Positions 1 through 12,613 of a stretch of DNA of 64,000 nt are shown piece after piece; the first letter of the stretch is position 1; each line of letters begins with the position of its first letter. The notes under the pieces are model-generated. The model was not told the DNA's origin. It saw only the letters and a program-made list of their open reading frames with translations, and ran no database searches. This DNA comes from Echeneis naucrates (Eukaryota > Chordata > Actinopteri > Carangiformes > Echeneidae): contig NC_042525.1 in the NCBI RefSeq assembly GCF_900963305.1, positions 7,745,421 through 7,809,420 on the forward strand, given 5' to 3'. Both the position numbers and the translations under genes were made by a program.

Positions 1-1284
1 TCAATCTCCCATCCTACAGCGAATGTGTGTGTGAAGTTGTTTTAAATGGTTGAAGCTGTATGCAAGACAAACAAGAACATGTGGCTTATTATTTTATGGT
101 TGTATAATATGATACAATATTGAACCTATTGTCAGTCCTCAACTCCAGCAATAACAAAAAAGGAAAGTCATATTATATTTCATATATAATCACGACCTGC
201 AGCTCTTTGGGAATGTACTGATGTACAGCTATGGTTTGAACTCAATATTAGCACTAATATTTACAGCGATATTGTAAATATGCTTAAATTTAGCTTGGCA
301 TTACAATGCCCAACATAGTAGTGTGTTACACACAAAATTTCACAGCAAACTATCAAGTGGTTTTGATATTTCCAAATGGACAAACTGTCAGTAAACCGTC
401 CAACCAACAGACTGACACAGTCACCGATTGGGCCAAGACTATACAGTAATATAAGAGTTTGGGACAAAATACATTGACCGATAGTAGAAATTAAACACAA
501 AGAATAAAGATTAGACATCATCCAGTTAAAGAGTGTATATTTTAAAAACACACAAAAAAAAGAAGTCAATGTGTAAACAAGCCATCGGAGCAGGTTTAGT
601 AGATTTCTGCAAATCAAACAAACAGAAATTAGATATGAGTTGTTGTTTATTCCATGCTTTTAACAATATGCGCCAGAGGGCCAACCTGAATGAAAACCAA
701 CTGTATCGGTTATGTGAATGCCAAACTACAAGAGTGATGTCATCTGCCTTTTAATGTACACCTAATCCAGTACGGAAACAACTGGTGAAGAAGTGGAAAA
801 CATTTTAATTGAACACATTTGTCTAATACATAGTAATGCACTTTATTTGTATGGCACTGGAGTTGACCCTACAGAATGAGGTGATACTAATCACTGAAGC
901 ATTAGTCACAAATTAATCATTATTGAATTCATATTATTAATGCTGCATCAATTCTGTTTTTTATCTGCATGAAATAAAGCAGACACAAGAATTCCATTTT
1001 ATTCACAACATAATGAATTATTGATAGTTAACTAAAACATAGAAATCATATTTAGAAAAAAGATCATTTAAATGTTATTTCAACTGATGTGCCACTTTAT
1101 GTATAATAAAGTGAAGATAAGGAAAGAATAATAAATTACAGTTACTGCGCCTGTACAAAGGTCTTGCAGTCTTAACTTGCAGGTTTATCGATGGAACTTT
1201 GGTCCTTTGCTCCAAGTGAACTGAAGTCCAACATTATTTTTCTTCAGATCCAAAACACTGAGCTGACTGAAAAAAAGAGCGACC
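1..1284. other. Gene-free flank upstream of the PRAP1-like gene
   Basis: This is AT-rich sequence with no exon that I can support on either strand. It should contain the promoter of the PRAP1-like gene, but I see no clear TATA box near its first exon. An imperfect HNF1-like palindrome (ATTAATCATTATT, 912-924) lies about 370 bp before the start codon. It is weak evidence only. Confidence 0.5.
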
Positions 1285-2463
1285 ATGTTCCGGTAAGAAG
1301 GCTTAAGTTCTCGTTAAAGGGTTTCTGACTTTACTTCCAGTGACTTGATTGTAATGGTTGTAACAGTGTACAGATGGCTGAGTTTTTGTCTTTGGGCAGT
1401 TGTTGTGTAATGTCTATGATTCATGAGGATTTGAAGGATGACATGAATCCCGACTCTTTTCACTTGTAGGATTTCTCTGATCGTCTGCGCTTCTCTGATA
1501 TTTGGCATCACAGCAAAACCATACAAACCCTGGGTATGTTTACATCGCTCCTGGCTATCAACAGCATTACACTGTCAAATCTAAAACTTGATAAATTATG
1601 TCTGACCAATTTAAAAGGTATAATCACTATCTAATATTTGGAAGGTGCTCATGCATTATTGTGGTATTTCCTCAGAATAAGCTTAAAGGTGACGCACTGC
1701 AGGACACTGTTATGTAAGTTGTAATGTCTATTATCTAATATATAATAGGTTTCTCTTGGACAGAGTAAAAGACAGAAGCAAGACAGACTGAGATTGCCTG
1801 GTATGTTTCAGGTCTATAGATGATGGAGGAAAAATGTCCTGGTCAGTGGAAGTGGAGCCTCCAGAGGACATGGATGAGACTCACTATGATGTCGATCCCC
1901 GCATGATGATTGGGAAGAGTATGACAGGCAGCCAACGGGCCAAACCCCTGAAGGCTGAAGAAGACCTTGACGAGCGGCACCATCCTTCTTTGGCTGAGCT
2001 TCCCAACATCGAAAACATGGAGGTCCTCTCAGCTGCTGACATGCAGTCAGAGTACAATGAGGAACCGGAGGGCGACAGAGACGACATCGACCACCCTGTT
2101 TTCAGTGAGGAGGCACAGCTTGGGCAGGACTGGGAAAAAGTGGACAACAAAGTCAGGGAGCAGCTTAATATATATCTAATCCCATTAATAGCTGAACCAG
2201 AGAGGGATGAGGATGACCTGTACCACCGTGACGAGCAGCTTTCACCTGTGCAGACGGAGCTGCTGAGACCTGAGGTCAGGAGGGAGCATGAGGTCAGAGT
2301 TCACCTTCAACCGGAGGATGACATGGACGACCTGTATCACCAAGACCTGCTGCTGCCCATCCCGTACCAGGGTGATACTGAAGTTGTCGTTCCTGTTGAC
2401 TTCCCATCTCAGAAGCAGCACAGTGAACCAGAAGAAGATCTGGACGATCTGTTCCACCAGTGA
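1285..2463 (+). CDS. prap1: PRAP1-like secreted acidic repeat protein
   Basis: Four coding exons join in phase: 1285-1292, 1470-1533, 1676-1713 and 1812-2463 (stop 2461-2463), giving 253 aa. The first two exons encode a signal peptide ending near residue 18 (LIFGITA, then KPYKPW). The rest is very acidic and carries about six degenerate copies of an E-P-E-x-D-x-D-D-x-Y-H motif, near residues 53-62, 85-95, 121-131, 165-175, 203-213 and 242-253, the last at the C-terminus. Human PRAP1 has the same kind of motif (EPDHDSLYHPP and GPEEDQDHIYHPQ at its end) and an early VEPPE stretch, and it lies beside FUOM and ECHS1 as here. PRAP1 is known in mammals as a secreted liver and gut protein that binds MTTP and helps lipoprotein lipidation. 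That function is inferred for the fish. The fish protein is longer than the human one (about 150 aa) and has more motif copies. The gene is convergent with FUOM. Confidence 0.8.
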
Positions 2464-2553
2464 TTCTTCTGTGACCACACAATCTGTGTAGATGCCTGTC
2501 ATGTATCTTAATGATAAAGACGCTCCAACACACACAAGACTTTATGGCTTTCG

Positions 2554-2559
2554 TTTATT
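2554..2559 (-). terminator. Probable FUOM poly(A) signal
   Basis: On the minus strand this reads AATAAA, about 220 bp beyond the FUOM stop codon. It lies only about 90 bp past the stop of the convergent PRAP1-like gene, so the two 3' ends are nearly back to back and may overlap. Confidence 0.5.
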
Positions 2560-2780
2560 AACCAGTTATTACAAAAATACAAAATCTAAATCTGCTCCAG
2601 ACTTGGACATGTATCAAATCATATTTAATGTATGAATTACACCTCAAAAAGTGTAGCACATGCTTTGAATTTAAAGCATTTGGTGCTAGCTGTGCAAAAA
2701 AGAACGTGTTTAATGCTAAAATATTCACATTCACAGATGTTCACTTGTTATTAGATCACAATGACTTAAAAATGTGTGTA

Positions 2781-4003
2781 TTACTGTAGAAGCTCCGCAG
2801 GAATTACCCCCTTCTTCAGTATTAAGTTACCATAAAGCGCTTTTTCCCTGCGTGGACAGAGGAACACTTTGTAATTCTTCAGCAACACATTTAAACCAAT
2901 CTAGTTTAAAACCTCTGATTAATCACCAAAGGGTTATATTTATTCACATATTGAACCAAGTAAAACTAAATGGCACTTCAATATGATTGTAACGGTGGTA
3001 TTGCAGATAACAGGTATTTATTTTATGGCCTCAGAGGTTGTTGATTTCTGATAAAGACAACTAACAAATTAAATCTCAAAGTGATGTGCAAATTTCTTCT
3101 CACGTTACAAATGAAACAATACCATGTTTGAATTATGGCAGAGAAAATACACACCCCGTTGCAATGACAGCGTAGGCTTTCTTGGCTCGCTCATAGAACT
3201 CAAACCTGTCCAACCTCTCAAGAGGAGTCTGTATGTAGACAAAATGGTCAAAAATCTAAATTCCGCTTGTGTTGTTTGTAATCATTGTGTGGAGCGGCTG
3301 TTTTACCTGTGACCCTGCCTTCCCCAGGAGCTGTGTGTAGGTGTCCCACACCGGGACGGCTAAACCTCTCTGTCTGTCACTGTCCACCAGATTCATGACT
3401 GAAGCCTGTGGAAACATTTATTCACATTTTTGACACATTACAGAAAGAAGGAATCAGGCGTCATCATACTGAAGCAGCCACCAAGATACCCATCAGCTGA
3501 TCCCAACCCTGGGCTTATGTGTGCAGTACCGGAGAGGGGACGTAAGTATCCAGGGGTAAGAGCTTCAATATGGCCTCCAAAAGCTTTGGGATCCCCACAC
3601 CTGCATTTTAAATCACAGAAATGTAGCTGAAATACAAACAAACTGCGTAGTTTCTGTTTGCAGGTGCATGTTTTGTTTTGTTTTGTTTGTTTTTTTTTAC
3701 CATCAGCTCGTATCTCTTTTGGGCCATGAGCACAAATGGAAGATGTTGGAAAATTAGCATCAGCAAGAACTGAAAAAGAGAAAGAAAACGCCGGATGGAT
3801 GGGAGGTGTTTTTACACCTGTGCTGACAGACTGACAGCAGAGGTGTTTTTACACCTGTGCTGACAGACTGACAGCCCATCAGAGAGTCGGCCTGTGTGAA
3901 TGTGGTTAAATGTCCTACCCAGCTCGTCGCCGTGGCCCATTTTAGCGAGAGCAAAGAGCAGCTCGGGAGATAAAACCGAAGGGATTCCTTTCAGCACGAC
4001 CAT
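2781..4003 (-). CDS. fuom: Fucose mutarotase
   Basis: FUOM interconverts alpha and beta anomers of L-fucose for the salvage route to GDP-fucose. Six exons in transcript order: 4003-3919, 3769-3701, 3600-3530, 3405-3307, 3228-3155 and 2847-2781 (stop 2783-2781). All junctions are GT-AG and phases agree, giving 154 aa, the same length as human FUOM. The N-terminus MVVLKGIPSVLSPELL matches human MVALKGVPALLSPELL. The RbsD/FucU-type residues are visible: GHGD (His24) and LADANFP (Asp32) near the start, then LLPLDTY, RFEFYERAKKAYAV and ALYGNLIL at the end. An in-frame upstream ATG at 4030 would add nine residues, but the 4003 start matches the family. A 37-bp tandem repeat lies in intron 1. ETS-type sites upstream suggest a housekeeping promoter. 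Confidence 0.96.
3804..3874. repeat. Two-copy 37-bp tandem repeat in FUOM intron 1
   Basis: A 37-bp unit starting AGGTGTTTTTACACCT occurs at 3804-3840 and again, nearly identical, at 3841-3874. The first 16 bases of each unit form a short perfect inverted repeat with a T-rich loop. The near-identity of the copies suggests a recent duplication. Confidence 0.9.
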
Positions 4004-4085
4004 CCTGACGGCTCCGACAGCAAACACCAACCGGAAGTAAACACAGCGAACCGAGCGAGTCGCTTCCGTCCACTTCCGCTTTCGT
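4004..4085 (-). promoter_or_regulatory. FUOM promoter with ETS-like sites
   Basis: Just upstream of the FUOM start is a CpG-containing segment with several GGAA/TTCC motifs, including CCGGAAGT at 4031-4038 and CTTCCG cores near 4060-4080. CCGGAAGT is the classic GABPA/ETS motif of TATA-less housekeeping promoters. No TATA box is seen. Confidence 0.5.
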
Positions 4086-6399
4086 TTGAGCCGCGCCGGC
4101 GAACCAAAGTATTACAAATGAAAAGAAAATGGCTCCTAAATAAGCCCATTAGGTTGTTGTGTGTTACAATGTCCTGTTTTCGGGTTATTTTTTTTGTCTC
4201 CGCAGTTACGTTTTTTTCAGGTTATTTAATTATGTTGATTCAACCTCATCGTCTTTTTTTAAACGCGTCCAGCAAGGCTCTTATTTTGATGGGCTAGTTG
4301 CAAAATTGAACTTTAAACAACGTAAACAGCTTTTAAAGCATACACCTGTCGGTCGGTGACCCCGCCTTTTAATTCCAATAAATGTGATCTGCTTTTAATT
4401 TCGCCTACAACGTGTGAAAGCCTTTGCGGAGTCCAAATGAATACAAATGAAAGGTCATTCATGTGCTCCATTAAAAACGTGTATCCACATTTGTAAACAG
4501 GGCTATATCATGCCAAAGTTATGAGAAGGCGGTAGCCTGTTTGTGTCTTTAGTATAGGCTGTGACAAGCTGCATAATCGTTGGCCTGCGTTATTTCTGAC
4601 ACCCTTGGGTGGGCATAATGCAAAGCAGACACCCCAAACGTGTTATTTCGACGTATAGCTACGGTCTCCGGTGCCAAGAATGTGAGATAATGAAAATATT
4701 TGTCGGATGAAAGTCGCACTCCACCCGACTTTTTTCATCAGAGCCAGAGAAACTCTCAGCTGGATGGCAGAAAAATGCTGAGAAATCCTTTCCATGGCCG
4801 CAGATCCTGGTTCTCAAGAAAAAAAAACTAAAATATAAAAAAGCATCTGCATATAAAAAGGATTTTATAAAATTCAAGTCAAAGTGTAGCACTGCGGGCT
4901 TGCGAACCTGGTCTTATATACTTAATTTACAATCCCAACTCAGCTGCTGTTAATAATATGCCCAACGGGAGAAATATGCTGGTACTTCATTGTAAATTTA
5001 AGCTTTGGCCTACATGCTCCTTAGATCTTTCACTTCCAGCCTCTCAGTGTATTTAGTTTTGTTCCCTGTAATATTCCCGCCTGTATGCCCTTTAAAACAC
5101 AGTCTTTTCCTCTAATTACGCGGAGAGAAATCACCCACATCGCATTAGAAAAAAAACAAAACAAAACAAAACAGTAAAAAAAAGTGTTGTAGTAATCTAT
5201 GCAGGAGAATAAATTATTATTGGATGTAAAAGCATAGATAATGAGGCACAGAGGCAGCGCAGTTCAGGAATATGAGAGGGATGTGCAGCAGAAAAGGCCC
5301 TTCAGGAGCAGGGCCTGTCTGCCGGAGTCAAAGCTCCTTTCTCCCTCTCTGGACTCATGCTGCTCTCTTTTTTTATCTCAGCTTCTTTAAATGAGTTTAT
5401 CACGCTATGAGGGTCTACGCTGCCAAAATGTAACGTTTTGCCCCCTTTGTCTGTGCAGAGAGCCTCAATTGAGTCTACATTTATTATTTTGACCTTTCGG
5501 TAGCCTCAAAAAAAAAAAAAAGAGCAGCTTCTTTTCGGAGTCCCTCTGCAGACCTTTGTGACTCCCTGTGGACTGAGGAGACGAGTTTTTTCTTTAGTTT
5601 TTTTTTTTCCTCTCGTCCCTTTTAAAGTTTTGTTCCAGGCGGCTGACAAGAAAGCGAGCTCCAGGGGAATATTGAATGAAAATAAAAATCAATTAGGCCA
5701 TGGCCTTGTGAAGATACGGGGCGCCGCCGTGTGAAGATCACAGAGAAAAAAGGTGCTTTGCGATGATTGGAGCGGCAGAAGAAAGCGCGCTCTAACCAAA
5801 TTTGTTCTGGTGTTTCTTTCTTTTTTCTTTTTTTTTTTTTTTTTACACATTTTTTTAATTGTGTGTTACCGAATATTTTAAGACAAAATGTGATGCCAAA
5901 TCTGAACTTTAAGTTTAATATTAACCTAAAACTTTAACTTTCATCCTCCAAGTTATTGACGAAAAAACAGCTTTATATTTTACAGAGATTTTGATCATAC
6001 ACTCAGGAACTCTGAGCTATTGCCCTATTATTCATGTAATTATGTATTAAGAAATCACGTCAGTTTTAACTTTGGTAAACCGAGTAGGCAAGATGTTTTA
6101 ATCCAACTACAATAAGTAATGCTGACATGTGAACGCGTCATCTTAATGTCTTATCACTTTACACTTATCTGCAAACCACCCGCTGCATTCGACCCATCAT
6201 TGGTATTAGTTTATGTACAACACAGGTGCCCCATCTAGTGGTGTGAAGTGTGGGCTGTACTGATGCCACACTTTTCTGTTTCAGATCTGGGGCTGACATG
6301 TACTAAAAGATACCTGAATCTTTGCGAGTTGAAAGATGAAATCAACACAACTGCAGGGTATCATCACGTCAGTTTTATGACCCAAAACAGGTTTAGAGT
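4086..6399. other. Gene-free stretch between FUOM and ECHS1
   Basis: No exon is supportable here. The stretch holds an AAAAC-rich run near 5151-5175, A-rich and T-rich homopolymers (about 5509-5521 and 5821-5845), and a block of complex, non-repetitive sequence at about 5080-5820 that could be conserved non-coding DNA. A CTCF-like string (CCCATCTAGTGG) sits near 6230-6241. Confidence 0.5.
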
Positions 6400-6803
6400 T
6401 TTATTTGCAAAAGATTCACAGGAAAAAGATGTGTCTTTCAGAGATGCAGACAAACATTAGACAGTGAAAATGAAAAGGCAAAGTCAGTAAAAGTGCCCGG
6501 AGCTGGTTTCTCCTATTTTCTCCAACAAATTATACCATGTCATTAAACTGTATTTGCAGACAAACCCACTGCACTCCTGCAACCTGACTGCATCTGATTT
6601 TTGATACTGAAGCTCCCTCAGCAGGCAGAGCTTCACTGTGATAAGACACTTTTGTGTACACACTCACTCACTCAATCAGATGCTAATTTACACAACATCT
6701 ACACTGTTGCACTATAATCAGATTTGTTTTGCATCGTTTGACTGCCGGACGAGGAAATGTCCCGCTGAAATTGGGAACTTAGTGTTCTTGATCTGTTCGT
6801 CTT

Positions 6804-9156
<2,353 letters not shown>

Positions 9157-9790
9157 AACGCCGACGACGGCAGCCTGCGGTCAGTGAACTTGAGCCAGGT
9201 CTTAGCTGCTTCCGCTTCCCCCTCCTTCTTCGTTGGTGTTTCAGAGGAGGCGGAGCGAGACTGCCGCCTGGTGTCTGCGGAAGGAAGAGCAGGACGGACC
9301 TCCAACAGTTGAAGTCACTACTGTTATTGTCTTGTTGTCTGTTTGTTGTTTGCTCCAGAAAAAATATTCAAAGATAAATCTTAACACATGGTGGTTACTT
9401 ATTAGACTATTTTCTTATAAATACCATACAGTATTACTTATAAATTGATTATATTTAGACATCCTGGTAAATCTGACAGCACTGGCATATTTGTATAAGA
9501 TTATCTGGTGTTATACATTGAAGGGAAATTGACATTGATGCATGATTAGCCAACTTTTTAACGATGCATAAAAAATGATTTGTAGGAAATAAAAAAGAAA
9601 CCTAATCAACATTTTATCGTTTGATCAGTTTAACCTGATTACCTTCAAAATAAATGATGGGGAAATTATCAATCATCATGTTCAGCCAAAGCGAATATAA
9701 AAAGACCAAACCTGTAAAACATGGTATATTATTCTTAATTAGATTTTGCCTGTCACATAATCTGACGCTCCTTTAAGGGATTTTCCTTGG
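9157..9790. promoter_or_regulatory. Divergent promoter region between ECHS1 and SPRN
   Basis: The 5' ends of ECHS1 (minus) and SPRN (plus) face away from each other across about 630 bp. The ECHS1 side (about 9040-9310) is GC- and CpG-rich with no TATA box. The middle (9310-9770) is AT-rich with no recognisable feature. GC-rich DNA resumes near 9785, where the SPRN untranslated exon should begin. Confidence 0.5.
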
Positions 9791-9918
9791 CGGCGTGAGC
9801 GCGCCGCGTGTTCTCGCAGTCTCCTGCGTGAGCGAGCCTGCGTTGTCCGTGACAATCCCATTTCATCTCCCCTCCGAGTGCCAAAACATCACCAAGGACA
9901 AGAGCACAGTGAGATCAG
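9790..9918 (+). other. Probable SPRN 5' untranslated exon
   Basis: A GC-rich segment starting near 9785 ends in a strong donor (ATCAG then GTAAGC; last exon base 9918). The SPRN coding exon has an acceptor at 10650-10651. SPRN genes typically have the whole coding region in the second exon, so this arrangement fits. The start of the exon is a guess. Confidence 0.55.
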
Positions 9919-10660
9919 GTAAGCAGCGACCATTTGTGGGCAGTGGGGATCATGGACGTGGATGTACGAGGGGACAATGGGTTTATTTTGAAACACTGAG
10001 ATCTCCCCAGGCCACAACACAGCAGCGCACAGGCAAAATGTATGAGACTACAGTCAGATGAACACCCTGCACTGGCATTGTCCATGCATTAGTAAAACAT
10101 ATTATTTATAACACGTTTTACGTGCAATAGTGAGGATATTTTGTAAGTTTCTTTTACATGCTCCACCTCAGTAAAGGATTTCTACTGATGGCCTGTCTAA
10201 CAAACCATGCCATCTTTTGCTTTTTTTTCATAATCATTCATACACCATGTTTTATTTGATGTTTACAGGGGCTGAAAGGCAACAGCACATTTATTTTTAA
10301 GATGACCTAATTTAAAGGGGAGAGGGAACAGAGAATGTGTCTGTATGATGACCATATATTCTTCAACACGGAACACCACACACATTTCCCATTTGTTGAA
10401 CACTAGTGTCAACTGGTCTGTTCATGGTGAAGACATTTTCTGTCCAAGCAGCTGGATTATTCGGGATTTTGGACAGAATTTATAAAAATCTGCAGCCTCA
10501 GTGGTATAAAGAAATGTTTTACAACCACAGACTGAGAATAGATCATCTTTTCATCCTGATCCACATATTAAAAAAGTGAAAGTGCCCACCGAAGGTCGGG
10601 TTGAAATATGCTCTTCTTCTCGTCTCCTCTCCTAATCATTTTCCTGCACAGACATCAGGG

Positions 10661-11116
10661 ATGAACCAGGTGGTTGCAACATGCTGGACTTTCCTCCTGC
10701 TCTCTGCTTTCCTGTGTGAACCCGCTCTGTCCAAGGGCGGGCGTGGAGGGTCCCGGGGCTCCTCTCGAGGCTCCCCCTCCCGCAGCTCCACAGCAGGGAG
10801 TTACCGGGGAGGAGGTGCCTACGGTGGGACTCGCTCACGCTTCAGGGTGGCAGGGAGATCTTCCCCGGCGAGGGTGGCAGGGGCAGCAGCGGCGGGGGCA
10901 GCAGTGGCATTGACGGCAGATAAATGGTACGCCTCTGCCTACCGCCGCAGCAACACCGACAGCTCAGAGGAAGAGCTGGATTACTACAACAGGACCAATT
11001 ACTTTGATGCACAAATGTCAGGCTCAACTCAAAATGGATCTTCTCTCTCTCAGCTGGTTTCAATCATTATTACCTTTTTAACAAAATATGGACTCCTTCT
11101 GGACAGTATACTGTAG
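10661..11116 (+). CDS. sprn: Shadoo (shadow of prion protein)
   Basis: Shadoo is a small GPI-anchored relative of the prion protein. One coding exon gives 151 aa, and the acceptor at 10650-10651 fixes the start at 10661. The start MNQVVATCWTFLLL matches human MNWAPATCWALLLA. Residues 1-24 are a signal peptide. Residues 25-68 are Arg/Gly/Ser-rich (KGGRGGSRGSSRG). Residues 72-86 are the hydrophobic domain, which includes AGAAAAGA (73-80), the same octapeptide as the palindrome in PrP. Two N-glycosylation sequons follow (N110-R-T, N125-G-S). The hydrophobic tail (SQLVSIIITFLTKYGLLL) is a likely GPI-attachment signal. It lies next to MTG1 as in human. The TAG stop is followed at once, in frame, by a 158-codon open stretch, which I treat as 3' UTR. 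Confidence 0.95.
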   Translation: MNQVVATCWTFLLLSAFLCEPALSKGGRGGSRGSSRGSPSRSSTAGSYRGGGAYGGTRSRFRVAGRSSPARVAGAAAAGAAVALTADKWYASAYRRSNTDSSEEELDYYNRTNYFDAQMSGSTQNGSSLSQLVSIIITFLTKYGLLLDSIL

Positions 11117-12345
11117 ATGTTCAGGTTATTTCTCAGGATAAGTTCTGGGTTTGGTTTACGCCTAACCCTCTGCCCTGGATCTGACTACAAATGTGCAGGA
11201 CCTGCATTGGGAAGACCAGTTAGAGGTGCAAAACAGTGGTGGGACACCACAATCACAAATAAAAACAAAAAACATCACTGTACTGTATGTTTTTACACAT
11301 ACAATCCTCTATACCAACAGACAACTGTACATTACCAGCATAGTGTTCAATGTGACATCTCACCTGTTAAAGATTGCACCTTTGTCAAATCTTTAATCTC
11401 TTCAAACTGTGTGATAGACTCAAAGAGAATTAGTTTACTCTCCTACATTTTGATTTCCTATAAAAGAAAACTTGTTTTAAGAAAAATATCAAAAACCTTC
11501 AGGAGTGTAAAAGGGTTGGCTGCCAGTTCTAATTATACTGCCAAACTCAACTCTATCTTAAAATGTGTATTTCATAAAGTGCACAGAAATTGAACGACCA
11601 ATATTGCTGCTTTGCACGACTACGTAAAATTATTTGTATATATTAGTAGAATTTGGGGTTAAATGTAAAAACATGGATTTGCAGTAATTAGCATAAAACA
11701 CTGAAGTGCAGGGGACCTGTCGTTTAAATTGTTTTCTGTAATTATCAAATGAAGCTGGTATCAGTATTATTCTAAAATGAAAATAGCTAGATTAATCTTT
11801 TTTAATCCTCAATTAGATTTTTTTTTTTATTTAAAAAAAAAAATATATTTTTCAGTTTGTGAGCCACCATGACCCTTTTTTTTTTTACAACCCCTTGAAA
11901 ATGTGAGTCTAAATCTGAGTGATTTATGGTGGCAGTCACTGGTGTGGTCATAAACATGATTCTCCACAGTAACACTAAGTAAGCAAATGAGAGCAGCTTG
12001 CACTGGACAGCTAAGATGCTTTTTTTTTTCATCTTTCCATAAACTCTCATTTTTGTGCAATTCATACCCTTTTCTAACATCTGGAAATGTTGTGAATTCA
12101 TTTCTCAGAGCTGTGTATGACCCACGCCATGGTTAGGCGAGACAAATTGCTTTTCTCATTGTTATTGATGTCTCTGTCTGTCCATCATCCTACAAGAGCT
12201 TTCTACCTGCAGTTAAAACTCAGGAGCAACAGACTGTTCCATATTTGTAAGTGCACTCAATTATATGCTACTACACTTATGTACACGATAAATAGTTTGT
12301 TATTGCTGTCTTTATGATAACAATAAATATCCTGTTTACATCATA
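11117..12345 (+). other. SPRN 3' untranslated region, probable extent
   Basis: After the SPRN stop the sequence is AT-rich. An AATAAA lies at 12322-12327. An earlier AAATAAA near 11257 could be an alternative signal. The first 477 bp remain open in the SPRN frame (see findings). A T-rich then A-rich stretch near 11820-11845 can fold back on itself. Confidence 0.5.
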
Positions 12346-12416
12346 TTAGATATCTGCCTCATGTTTTCTTAAAGCAAAGCTGACAGAAATGTCATACCTG
12401 AATTAAGTTCAACTCT

Positions 12417-12422
12417 TTTATT
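12417..12422 (-). terminator. Probable MTG1 poly(A) signal
   Basis: Read on the minus strand this is AATAAA, about 190 bp past the MTG1 stop. The SPRN signal on the other strand (12322-12327) is only about 90 bp away, so the two transcripts end close together. Confidence 0.5.
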
Positions 12423-12613
12423 TACAAAGGATTACAGTGACTTTTCACAAACAATAACAAACTGTCTCATGTCCAGCAGGTATCGTAGGCATGAGGACTG
12501 AGATGGACAATATATCCTTGTTGACACCTTTTAGGTGAAACTGAAAACCTTCAAGTTTGAAAGAGGCAGAATACAGCAGCAGTCTCTGTTTACCTTGATT
12601 AAAAATGCTCAAG

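Noticed and set aside
10601-10660. Upstream in-frame ATG extending SPRN by 20 residues
   Set aside because: It lies before the splice acceptor at 10650-10651 and so is intronic. The 10661 start gives a normal signal peptide matching the family.
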